Shown: positions 1-8,771 of the stretch, piece after piece
Layout: every line of letters starts with the position of its first letter
How positions within the stretch are numbered: position 1 is the stretch's first letter
DNA from: an uncultured Clostridia bacterium
Lineage (GTDB): Bacteria > Bacillota > Clostridia > Oscillospirales > Acutalibacteraceae
Direction: 5' to 3'
Length of the DNA stretch: 64,000 bases
Assembly (NCBI GenBank): GCA_947627345.1
Contig: CANQVS010000010.1
Coordinates: 1-64,000 of the forward strand
Translations under genes and position numbers: made by a program
The notes under the pieces: generated by a model
The model's input: the letters and a program-made list of their open reading frames with translations, nothing else
Databases searched by the model: none
Told to the model about the DNA's origin: nothing

Positions 1-84
1 GTTTTATGCAGTTCATCTGTTATTCTGCGATAACCGTATCTGCTTCTGTGCTTTTTGAATATTTCTAAAATCTTATGATTTAAC
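1..84 (-). pseudogene. Fragment of an IS3-family OrfB-like transposase (window-edge truncated)
   Basis: Minus-strand translation ...LNHKILEIFKKHRSRYGYRRITDELHK resembles the RYGYRRI(T) region of IS3/IS150 OrfB; no intact ORF. Confidence 0.5.
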
Positions 85-431
85 TGTTTTATCGCTTCTT
101 TATTCTTACCCATGGTATCTACGTAATATTCCTTGCACCAAAACTCGTGATTTCTGTACGCTAATTTAATTTTTAAATATCATTAGAGCTTTTCCTTTTA
201 AGTATTCCGTAAATCCTGAAACACTCATTTTGGGCAGGATGCTTACCAAAATATGAATATGGCCAAGACATACTTCTCATTCTATGGTTTCCACTCCTTT
301 CCATTCACATAATTTTCGTAGTATTTCTATTATCACCTGTCTCTTTTCTTAATAAAACACTTTTCTTCTGTATTTTTGGCAAATGCGATGTGGTACTTGC
401 TGTTCCATTTTGTGTGATAAACTATTTGCAT
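85..431 (-). pseudogene. Degenerate IS200/IS605-type TnpA (Y1 HUH transposase) remnant
   Basis: Minus-strand pieces MQIVYHTKWNSKYHIAFA / KYRRKVFY* / VIIEILRKLCEWKGVETIE*EVCLGHIHILVSILPKMSVSGFTEYLKGKALMIFKN* / KLAYRNHEFWCKEYYVDTMGKN match TnpA landmarks, broken by several stops and frameshifts. Confidence 0.75.
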
Positions 432-584
432 CAATTTTTTCTCGTTTCACTTTTCGTCCCAACGTTTGTGTATTTCTTTCGACTGACAGGTCGTCTCTAT
501 TACACATTCTTCGGATGGGTTCTTTTTATCGGTTAACCTATTTTGAACCATTCTACTATCGCGTGGTTTTCGTTATACGAAAAA

Positions 585-609
585 AGCGTACGCACAAAGT
601 GCGTACGCT
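585..609 (-). terminator. Rho-independent terminator downstream of ftsZ
   Basis: AGCGTACGCAC-aaa-GTGCGTACGCT perfect 11-bp stem, followed on the minus strand by TTTTTTCG. Confidence 0.8.
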
Positions 610-630
610 ATGTATTTTAATTAATTATTT

Positions 631-1713
631 TTATTTATTGAAAATTGACATAATATCGTAGAATGTATCGTCATCATCGGTGTTATCCTTATCCTTTGTT
701 TCATCGTTTTCTACGATTATGTTATCGTCCGCAGGAGAAGCCGTAACTGCCTTGCCGTCTGCGTTAAAGCCTGTAGCGATTACTGTTACGCTGATTGCGT
801 CCTCCATATTTTCATCAATAACGGCACCCCAAATTATATTCGCGTCCTCGGACACCTTATCTTTAATCATTGTAGACGCAGCGTCAATATCGTCAAGGCT
901 TATATCGGGAGATGCTGTAATATTGATAATTACGCCCTTTGCTCCGTCAATAGATGTTTCAAGCAACGGGCTTGAGATAGCAGAGTCCGCAGCTTCGATA
1001 GCTTTGTCCTTGCCTGTAGCAAAGCCCATACCCATATGAGCATAGCCCGCGTCCTTCATAACCGAAGTGACATCAGCAAAGTCAAGGTTAACCATTCCCG
1101 GAACAAGAATAAGGTCGGAAATACTCTGAACGCCCTGACGGAGAACATCGTCGGCAATCGCAAAAGCATTTTGGAGTGTAATCGGAGAATCCGAAACATA
1201 TTTTAACCTTTCGTTAGGAACTATAATAAGAGAATCCACACAAGCGGCAAGCTCCTGTATACCCTGTTCAGCCTGAGCCATTCTTCTTTTGCCCTCAAAA
1301 GCAAAAGGCTTTGTTACAACAGCCGCCGTAAGTATTCCCATATCCTTTGCAATTTTAGCAACCACGGGAGCCGCACCTGTTCCTGTACCGCCGCCCATTC
1401 CGGCAGTTACAAATACCATATCTGTATCCTTTAAGAGAGCCGCAATTTCTTCCTTGCTCTCTTCAGCCGCTTTTTGACCGATTTCGGGCATTGAACCCGC
1501 ACCTTTGCCCTTTGTGAGTTTCTCACCTATCTGAACGGTCTGGGAAGCCTTTGATAATCTTAAAACGTGGTCGTCCGTGTTAACCGCGATAAATTCTACG
1601 TTCTTAACCTCCATAGTAACCATTCGGTTAATAGCGTTTCCGCCACCGCCACCGACTCCGATTACCTTAATAACAGGCATATACTCACTTTCCATCTCTA
1701 AAGCAAAAGCCAT
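631..1713 (-). CDS. ftsZ: Cell division protein FtsZ
   Basis: Tubulin-like [33 protein letters not shown] aggagg upstream of ATG. Confidence 0.97.
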   Translation of the reverse strand: MAFALEMESEYMPVIKVIGVGGGGGNAINRMVTMEVKNVEFIAVNTDDHVLRLSKASQTVQIGEKLTKGKGAGSMPEIGQKAAEESKEEIAALLKDTDMVFVTAGMGGGTGTGAAPVVAKIAKDMGILTAAVVTKPFAFEGKRRMAQAEQGIQELAACVDSLIIVPNERLKYVSDSPITLQNAFAIADDVLRQGVQSISDLILVPGMVNLDFADVTSVMKDAGYAHMGMGFATGKDKAIEAADSAISSPLLETSIDGAKGVIINITASPDISLDDIDAASTMIKDKVSEDANIIWGAVIDENMEDAISVTVIATGFNADGKAVTASPADDNIIVENDETKDKDNTDDDDTFYDIMSIFNK

Positions 1714-1885
1714 TTTTACTTCCTCCTTAACAATTTACATCCAAAAACATTATAATATAAGAATTTTATACAAATTAATACCTTATTACGTTACCACATT
1801 TTTTCTAAAAAGTAAATATAATTTAAGAAATTTTAACTAAAATCCAAAAAAACATCATAAATTAAGCCATTTTATGGCATTTTTG

Positions 1886-3319
1886 TTACTCAAAAGGCTC
1901 GGTATATCCCTCATTGTCAATGTTATCCTCATTGTCGTCATCTGAAGTTTCGCTGTCTGACGGTGCAACAAAGGTTGTCCGCACGGTAGTTTCTTCTGTA
2001 ACGGCAGAGGTCGGATGGGTTACTTCATCATCCTCATCCTTTATACTGCCCTCTTTAAAGTAGGATTTTTTGGTTTTGTCACAATTAGAAACATTTAAAA
2101 CTCCCTTAATTTTTTCAGTATGATTCGGGTCAAGCTTTTCGTTAATAATTGCGAAAGCAGTTCTGAGCTTATAATCAATAGACTCGGGAATTCCGATTTT
2201 TATTTTTATGCGTTTATCATATGTAACAGAAATTTTGGAAATTTCCCTGATATTAATTTCGTTAATTTTATTATATTTGTTTTTCTTAATGCAACGATTT
2301 ATTTCTTCAAGCGCTTTTGTATACACCTTGTCCCTAAACTCCACCTTATCTCCGATTTCAGTTGATTTCAAACTTGGAGCAATTATCGAGGCAAGCTTTT
2401 TAGGTTTAGAAGAAACCTGTTCAAGTATTCTGTTGTCACCGCTGACTTTAAAATAAATTCCATTGGTTCTTATAGAATACACGGCAGTTTCATTCTCTAT
2501 ATCTATAACAAGGGTATTCGGAATTTGAAACTTGATTTTCGCGGATTTTACATAAGGAAGACTATTGCTTACGGCGTCGGAATTTCCAAACATTGACGCC
2601 ATAAAAATATTTTGTCCCTCGCTTACTCCCGACAGACGGATTATAGTATCGTCCGCATAGTATTCGTTGCCTTTGACATAAATTTTCTCGGTCTTAAAAA
2701 GCACGGTCAGAGAAAGTACAATTCCGATAATTACCACCGCCGCGATTATGGAAACGTAAGCTGAAATCCTTTTTATTCTGCGTTTTTTTGGAGAGATTGG
2801 CTTAGGCATTTTCTTCCTGCGCTTATCAAGCTGTTTTTTCGCCTGCGCCTTTCTCACTTCAACCTCATCGGCATAAAACCCGTCTTTATGGTCGGAGGCT
2901 TCAAGATTACGGACCCGTTTATCGGTTTCTCTCTCGATTATATCAGGGATTGATTTGCTTCTGCGTTTTCTCTTAGCATAGTTCTCATGTATCTTTGAAT
3001 TTCCGTGATTGTTTTCGGAAACTCTGTTAATATTTACAGAGTGTTGTACCTCTGTTTCTTTCCTATACTGTCTGCGGTCAGAGTGACTGCTGAAATCCTC
3101 GGCGCGACTGTATCGGCTTTTTTCAGAGTTCGGCGGAATTTCAACAACAATATGTGACTCACCGTTTTTGCGCGCCCTTTTTCTTGCCTCTTCTCGATAT
3201 TTCGCGTCCCTGCGCTGTGTTCTCTTTTCAATTTCATCCTGTTTTCTGCGCTGTTTTTCGAGCGCCTTTCTCTCTTTAGGGCTTAATTCACGCCTGCGTT
3301 TCGGCCTTTTATCGTCCAT
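1886..3319 (-). CDS. ftsQ: FtsQ/DivIB-like cell division protein with long basic N-terminal cytoplasmic region and POTRA-type domain
   Basis: Single TM followed by YVKGNEYYADDTIIRLSGVSEGQNIFM (POTRA); dcw position. Confidence 0.85.
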   Translation of the reverse strand: MDDKRPKRRRELSPKERKALEKQRRKQDEIEKRTQRRDAKYREEARKRARKNGESHIVVEIPPNSEKSRYSRAEDFSSHSDRRQYRKETEVQHSVNINRVSENNHGNSKIHENYAKRKRRSKSIPDIIERETDKRVRNLEASDHKDGFYADEVEVRKAQAKKQLDKRRKKMPKPISPKKRRIKRISAYVSIIAAVVIIGIVLSLTVLFKTEKIYVKGNEYYADDTIIRLSGVSEGQNIFMASMFGNSDAVSNSLPYVKSAKIKFQIPNTLVIDIENETAVYSIRTNGIYFKVSGDNRILEQVSSKPKKLASIIAPSLKSTEIGDKVEFRDKVYTKALEEINRCIKKNKYNKINEINIREISKISVTYDKRIKIKIGIPESIDYKLRTAFAIINEKLDPNHTEKIKGVLNVSNCDKTKKSYFKEGSIKDEDDEVTHPTSAVTEETTVRTTFVAPSDSETSDDDNEDNIDNEGYTEPFE

Positions 3320-3344
3320 AATCTCACCCCTTTCCTGCTTTTTA

Positions 3345-4607
3345 TCATACCTTGCGTACTTCAGCTCCCAAGGAACTCAGCACAATCTCGAAATTTTCAT
3401 ATCCTCGTTCCAAAAATTCTATTCCGCTTATTTCAGTTTTACCTTCTGCGATAAGCGCCGCGGTAATAAGTGCCGCCGCTCCGCGCAAATCCTGCGCTTC
3501 GACGCACGCTCCGTAAAGCGATTTTACGCCGTTTACTACGGCCACCTTGCTTTGAACTTGTATATCGGCTCCAAGCCTCGTGAGCTCGCCGACGTGCTTA
3601 AAACGGTTTTCAAAAATATTTTCAACAAACACAGAAGTACCGTTGCAAATTGAAGCCACCGCCATAAGCGGAGCCTGCGCGTCGGTCGGAAAGCCCGGGT
3701 AAGGCATAGTCCGAACAAGAGGCATCGGATTAAGTCTTTCGGGAGCGGAAAATTTCATATTACCGTCTTTGACATTAACCTGACATCCTGTTTCCTCAAA
3801 AACAGGAATAACAGAACTCAGGTGATTTTGAATAACTCCGCTTAGAGTTATATCGCCTTTTGTAACGGCCGCCGCGGACATAAGCGTTGCCGCGACTATT
3901 CTGTCGGGTATAATATTATGTGAAACCGCGTTTAACTCTGTAACGCCGTCTATAACAATTACGCCCTCGCCCGCTCCGTAGATTTTTGCTCCCGCGCAAT
4001 TTAAAAAATCGCACAAGTCACAAATTTCAGGCTCCCGCGCCGCGTTGATTATCGTTGTAGTTCCATCGGCTAAAACTGCCGCAAGAATTATATTTTCGGT
4101 TGCTCCTACGCTAGGGAAAGAAAGATTAATCTTTGCGCCTTTAAGTCCGTTTTCCGCACGGCATTGTAAAACGCCGTGGCGCTCGGAAATTTTCGCTCCC
4201 ATTTTCCTGAGAGCTTTCAAATGTAAATCAATCGGTCTCGGGCCTAATTCACAACCGCCCGGAAAGCTAAGCTTTGCCGAGCCTGTGCGTGAAAGTATCG
4301 CTCCCAAAAACACAATGGAACTGCGCATCTCGCGCATTAAGCAATCGGGTATTTCATTTTCGCAAAGTCCATCGCAATTCACTAAAACAGCGCCGTTTTG
4401 CTCCTTGGCGTCACAACCTAAATAGCGGAGTATTCTAAGAGAAGCATCAACATCCGAAAGCTTAGGACAGTTATAAAGTATATTTTCACCGCGGGTCAAA
4501 ACAGTTGCTGAAAGTATAGGCAGAGCGCTGTTTTTCGCGCCTTGAACCTCAACCTCACCGCAAAGCCTTTTTCCGCCGTTAACTACAAACCGTGACACCG
4601 AAAGCAC
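3345..4607 (-). CDS. murA: UDP-N-acetylglucosamine 1-carboxyvinyltransferase
   Basis: VQGAKNSALPI..., PYPGFPTDAQAP motif. Confidence 0.95.
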   Translation of the reverse strand: MLSVSRFVVNGGKRLCGEVEVQGAKNSALPILSATVLTRGENILYNCPKLSDVDASLRILRYLGCDAKEQNGAVLVNCDGLCENEIPDCLMREMRSSIVFLGAILSRTGSAKLSFPGGCELGPRPIDLHLKALRKMGAKISERHGVLQCRAENGLKGAKINLSFPSVGATENIILAAVLADGTTTIINAAREPEICDLCDFLNCAGAKIYGAGEGVIVIDGVTELNAVSHNIIPDRIVAATLMSAAAVTKGDITLSGVIQNHLSSVIPVFEETGCQVNVKDGNMKFSAPERLNPMPLVRTMPYPGFPTDAQAPLMAVASICNGTSVFVENIFENRFKHVGELTRLGADIQVQSKVAVVNGVKSLYGACVEAQDLRGAAALITAALIAEGKTEISGIEFLERGYENFEIVLSSLGAEVRKV

Positions 4608-4685
4608 CCCTTAACGCTAAACACTTAAATGTTTAGCTGAATAATCATACCGATTATATTTTATGGGAGCTTTAAGTGAATGTTA

Positions 4686-5807
4686 CTAAATTGCGCCCGT
4701 GATTTTTCTTATTACGGAATATATTCTTTCATTGGCGTCTGTAATCGCCATTTTATGTGAATTGTCTGAATATTCTCTCAACCTGTCGGGATTTTGGAGC
4801 AGACCGTCCGCCTTATTTATAACAATCTCCTCCGTCAAATCCTTTTCCTCAATAATCTCCGCCGCCTTATTGTTAACGAGGGCCATAGCGTTATGATACT
4901 GGTGATTTTCAGCTACGTTCGGAGATGGAATAAGAATGGCGGGTTTTCCGAGAGCCTGAATTTCGGAAAGCGTAATTGCCCCTGCTCTTGAAATAACCAA
5001 ATCAGCCGCCGCCATACAGTCAGCCATATTGTCAATATACTCGCGCACATCGAGATTATCGCACTCGTTTATATCAACGCCCTTTTCCTTAACAAGGTCA
5101 GGAAACCAATGTCCATACTTTCCGTAGCCGTGGATATGCTGATATTTCCCGTCTTTACCGCTGCGGGCAACAAGTCCTGCAACTCCCTCGTTTATTTTAC
5201 GGGCTCCTAAAGAACCTCCGAACGAAAGAATAACGGGACGTTCGTCAAGCCCGAGCTTCTTTCTCGCCGTCTGTTTATCAGCCGAGATAATTTCTCTCCT
5301 TACGGGGTTTCCCGTAATAACAAAATTGCAGTTTTTATCTAAATATTTTTCTGCTCCCTTAACCGCAAGCATAACCGTTTTCGCGGATTTTGAGAGCATT
5401 TTATTTGTAACGCCGGGGTAGGCGTTTTGCTCGTGGATTATCGTAGGAATACCCATTTTCGCCGCTGTTCTCAAAACGGGACCGCTTACATATCCGCCTG
5501 TTCCGACGCATATGTCGGGCTTGAATTTCTCTAAAATTTTCTTAGCTTCCGCCGAAGACGAGAAAATTCTTTTTACGGTCAAAATATTTTGCTTTAAGGC
5601 GTCAAAGCTGATTTTTCTCTTAAATCCGCTTATCGTAATAAGCTCCATTTTGAAACCTGCTTTGGGAACGAGAGTTTCCTCCATTCCGCCTCGGTTTCCG
5701 ACAAAAAGAATATCTGCGTTCGGATTTTTTCCTCTTATATATCCCGCAACAGCCAGCGCGGGATTAATATGACCCGCGGTGCCTCCTCCGGCAAACAGTA
5801 TTCTCAT
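4686..5807 (-). CDS. murG: UDP-GlcNAc--undecaprenyl-PP-MurNAc-pentapeptide GlcNAc transferase
   Basis: MRILFAGGGTAGHINPALA, HEQNAYPGVTNK. Confidence 0.96.
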   Translation of the reverse strand: MRILFAGGGTAGHINPALAVAGYIRGKNPNADILFVGNRGGMEETLVPKAGFKMELITISGFKRKISFDALKQNILTVKRIFSSSAEAKKILEKFKPDICVGTGGYVSGPVLRTAAKMGIPTIIHEQNAYPGVTNKMLSKSAKTVMLAVKGAEKYLDKNCNFVITGNPVRREIISADKQTARKKLGLDERPVILSFGGSLGARKINEGVAGLVARSGKDGKYQHIHGYGKYGHWFPDLVKEKGVDINECDNLDVREYIDNMADCMAAADLVISRAGAITLSEIQALGKPAILIPSPNVAENHQYHNAMALVNNKAAEIIEEKDLTEEIVINKADGLLQNPDRLREYSDNSHKMAITDANERIYSVIRKITGAI

Positions 5808-5829
5808 ACTTTTTCTCCTTTAATATCCT

Positions 5830-7080
5830 CTATTGTTTCTCTATATTTGCCGTTCTGGAAATTGAAAGTATTAGCCCCATTTGAGCCAAAAGCATTATAA
5901 GGGAGCTTCCTCCAAAACTGAAAAACGGCAAACTGATACCTGTGTTCGGGAGCCAGTCAGTAATAACAAGAATATTAAGCACAACCTGCACTCCGATTTG
6001 TGAGGAAAGTCCGATTCCGAGCAGTTTTCCGAAACGGTCCTTCGCCCTTAAACTCAGCGTAATTCCTCTCCATACCAAGAGAGCGAAAATTAAAAGTATA
6101 ATTAAAGCGCCGACAAAGCCAAGCTCCTCGCACACTATGGCGAAAACAAAGTCGTTTTGAGGTTCAGGCAGGTAAAGATATTTCTGTCTTGACTGTCCTA
6201 AACCCAAGCCAAAAAGTCCTCCTGAACCGATTGAATAAAGCGAGTTTCGCGTCTGCCAGGTTGTCTGCCACATATCTTCGGTTGTATATACGAGCGCCTG
6301 TCCCCAGCCGTCCATACGCTGCATAGCATATGTAAGAATACCTGTCGCCCACGCGATAACTATTACAACTCCTAAGAGCAAGGCTCCGATAATCAGATAC
6401 TTCACCCTCATTCCGCCGATATAGAGCATAATTACTGTTAGTATCGCCGTAATTACTATACCTGAATAGTGAGGCTCTAAAATAAGCAATACAGCGGTAA
6501 TACCAAAAATTACAAGTCCCGGCAAAACACTGTAACGGGCGTACTGCATTTTATCGTAATACAAACTTCCCCAATGGGCAAAAAACAGGATTATCGCGAA
6601 TTTCATAATCTCGGACGCCTGAATATTAATAGGTCCGATTTCAATCCAACGGTGTACATTACCCGGCAAAAACAAAACTAAAACAAGTGTAGCAAACGAA
6701 ACCATAAGCATCGGAAATGCAAACTTATGGAGCTTGTTATAGTTAAAAAACGAAATGCCGAGCATAGCCGCCACGCCGATTATTGCATAGAACATTTGTC
6801 GTCTGACATAGTAATAGCTGTCGTTAAGCTTATAGTACGCAGACGGATAGCTCGCCGAGAACATCATAATCATTCCGATTATGACAAGCACAAGCACTAA
6901 AAGCAGAAACGGCAAATCAAGACCCATACCTCTATCAAGCCAGCGCTGTCGCAATCTTCTTTTACGTGTGCGCGTTTGAGTCTGCGCAGGGGTACTGCGT
7001 CTGTTTCGTGAGTTATTCACTTTTTCATCATAAAGTCGGTTAACGTCAGCACGACGCATTACCTCTACCTGAGGTGCCAT
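5830..7080 (-). CDS. ftsW: SEDS-family peptidoglycan polymerase FtsW/SpoVE
   Basis: Polytopic; QNDFVFAIVCEELGFVGA, GISLPFFSFGGSS. Confidence 0.92.
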   Translation of the reverse strand: MAPQVEVMRRADVNRLYDEKVNNSRNRRSTPAQTQTRTRKRRLRQRWLDRGMGLDLPFLLLVLVLVIIGMIMMFSASYPSAYYKLNDSYYYVRRQMFYAIIGVAAMLGISFFNYNKLHKFAFPMLMVSFATLVLVLFLPGNVHRWIEIGPINIQASEIMKFAIILFFAHWGSLYYDKMQYARYSVLPGLVIFGITAVLLILEPHYSGIVITAILTVIMLYIGGMRVKYLIIGALLLGVVIVIAWATGILTYAMQRMDGWGQALVYTTEDMWQTTWQTRNSLYSIGSGGLFGLGLGQSRQKYLYLPEPQNDFVFAIVCEELGFVGALIILLIFALLVWRGITLSLRAKDRFGKLLGIGLSSQIGVQVVLNILVITDWLPNTGISLPFFSFGGSSLIMLLAQMGLILSISRTANIEKQ

Positions 7081-7136
7081 TTAATCTCTCCCGAATATAA
7101 CATCATTTAAGCTATAAAACGAAATTATTAACTATT

Positions 7137-8165
7137 CTAATAAACTCCGTAAAATACGAGTAAAAACGAAACTATTCCGAAAACAACGGTTACTGCGCTG
7201 AAAACGGAAACAATTTTAACTTCCGACCAACCACACATCTCAAAATGGTGGTGTATAGGGCTCATCTTGAACAGTCGCTTTCCGTGAGTTAATTTAAAGT
7301 AAGCGACCTGAAGCACAACGGAACCCATTTCGCAAAGGTAAACTATTCCGAGCGGTAAAAGCAAAATGGGCATATCTACCGCAAATGCTAAAGCGCAAAC
7401 TATTCCTCCGAGGAAAAGCGAGCCTGTATCTCCCATAAATACTTTTGCAGGGTGAAAATTCCAAACCAAAAATCCGAGACATCCGCCCGCAACAGCGGCT
7501 GACATAAACGTAACTCCCATATAACCTATAAGGCTTGCAATAAGCATAAAGAATAATCCTACAAAGAAAGTTAGCGAGCCGTCAAGTCCGTCGATACCGT
7601 CAGTCAGATTAACCGCGTTTACAACGCCGACAATCACAACTGCGCAAATAATATAATACAACCAGCCGAGCTCAACCTCGCCTACAAACGGAATTATTGT
7701 AGATGTGCCGTAGCCCATAAAACCGAGTACGGCAAGATACGCGATTGTTACGGCAAATTGGAATATAAGCTTTTGAACTGCAGTGAGTCCGAGATTGCGC
7801 TTTTTAACGACCTTAATATAATCGTCAATAAATCCTATCGCGCCGTGGCAAAGCGCAAGACCTAATCCCGCGAAAACAAATGTTACGCTTTTTGAGGGAT
7901 CCTGCTGATAAACTCCTACCATAGAGTTTGCAAACATACCGTAAAGGATTACGCTTACGCTTGTTACAACGGTTATTCCGATTATAAACATTATACCGCC
8001 CATAACAGGAGTTCCCTGCTTTTGCTTATGCCACGAAGGTCCTATATCAAGGATAGTCTGACCGAAATTTACCTTATGGAGAAACGGGATAAGGAATTTT
8101 CCGATTACCGCCGTTAACGCAAATGACATAAGCGCTGATAAAAATGTCCATATTCCAAAAGTCAT
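7137..8165 (-). CDS. mraY: Phospho-N-acetylmuramoyl-pentapeptide-transferase
   Basis: FIDDYIKV, NAVNLTDGIDGLDG, PIHHHFE motifs. Confidence 0.96.
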   Translation of the reverse strand: MTFGIWTFLSALMSFALTAVIGKFLIPFLHKVNFGQTILDIGPSWHKQKQGTPVMGGIMFIIGITVVTSVSVILYGMFANSMVGVYQQDPSKSVTFVFAGLGLALCHGAIGFIDDYIKVVKKRNLGLTAVQKLIFQFAVTIAYLAVLGFMGYGTSTIIPFVGEVELGWLYYIICAVVIVGVVNAVNLTDGIDGLDGSLTFFVGLFFMLIASLIGYMGVTFMSAAVAGGCLGFLVWNFHPAKVFMGDTGSLFLGGIVCALAFAVDMPILLLPLGIVYLCEMGSVVLQVAYFKLTHGKRLFKMSPIHHHFEMCGWSEVKIVSVFSAVTVVFGIVSFLLVFYGVY

Positions 8166-8192
8166 ATTATAATTCCTTTCTTTTTAGTTTTT

Positions 8193-8680
8193 CTACGTCA
8201 TAAATGCAGTCCCTGTTTTAGAAACATATCCCCCAAACCTTTCTTCCTCTGTCTTGTTTTGGATAGAGGGGGCAGGTTTTGCTTTTTTATATTTCCACGT
8301 CATAAATGCAGTCCCTCTCGGACAATTCATATCCCCCAAATGTTTCTGCCTCTGTATTGTTTTGGATAGAAAGGACAGGTTCTGCTGTAGACTTTTTAAG
8401 AACTTTTCCTTTGAATCTGATTTGAATAGGAATTAAAAGGTTACCTTTAAATTAAATTCTTAATTCTTAATTTTTATATCTCCACGTCATATATGCAGTC
8501 CCTATTTTAGACGCATATCCCCCAAACGTTCCTTACTCTATTGTGTTTTGGATAGAGGGGACAGGTTCTGCGTTTTTTATAACTCCACGTCATAAATGCA
8601 GTCTCTGTTTTAACTTCATATCCCTCAAACGTTTATTCCTATGTCTTGCTTTGGATATAAAATATAAATTTATTGTTAAT
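8193..8680. repeat. Four degenerate copies of an approximately 102-bp foldable intergenic repeat (starts about 8193, 8295, 8482, 8585)
   Basis: Copies share C(C/T)ACGTCATAAATGCAGTCCCT...CATATCCCCCAAACGTT...TTGTTTTGGATAGAGGGGACAGGTTCTGC; arranged as two doublets (period 102-103) separated by a spacer. Confidence 0.85.
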
Positions 8681-8771
8681 TTCTTAATGCTTAATTCTTA
8701 ATTATTATATATCCACCTATTACATTAATTACATATTTGACTTTCAAAATTTTGAAACGAAAAAATCTTAA

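Noticed and set aside
383-661. Plus-strand ORF of 92 aa at the left edge
   Set aside because: Overlaps the IS relic and the ftsZ terminator, low complexity and no recognisable domain
680-1039. Many 60-200 aa ORFs antisense to conserved genes (this one opposite ftsZ; also e.g. 9054-9599, 20389-21000, 37973-38584, 51957-52502, 53644-54180)
   Set aside because: Opposite strand of strongly conserved genes, no SD, composition of mirror-frame translation
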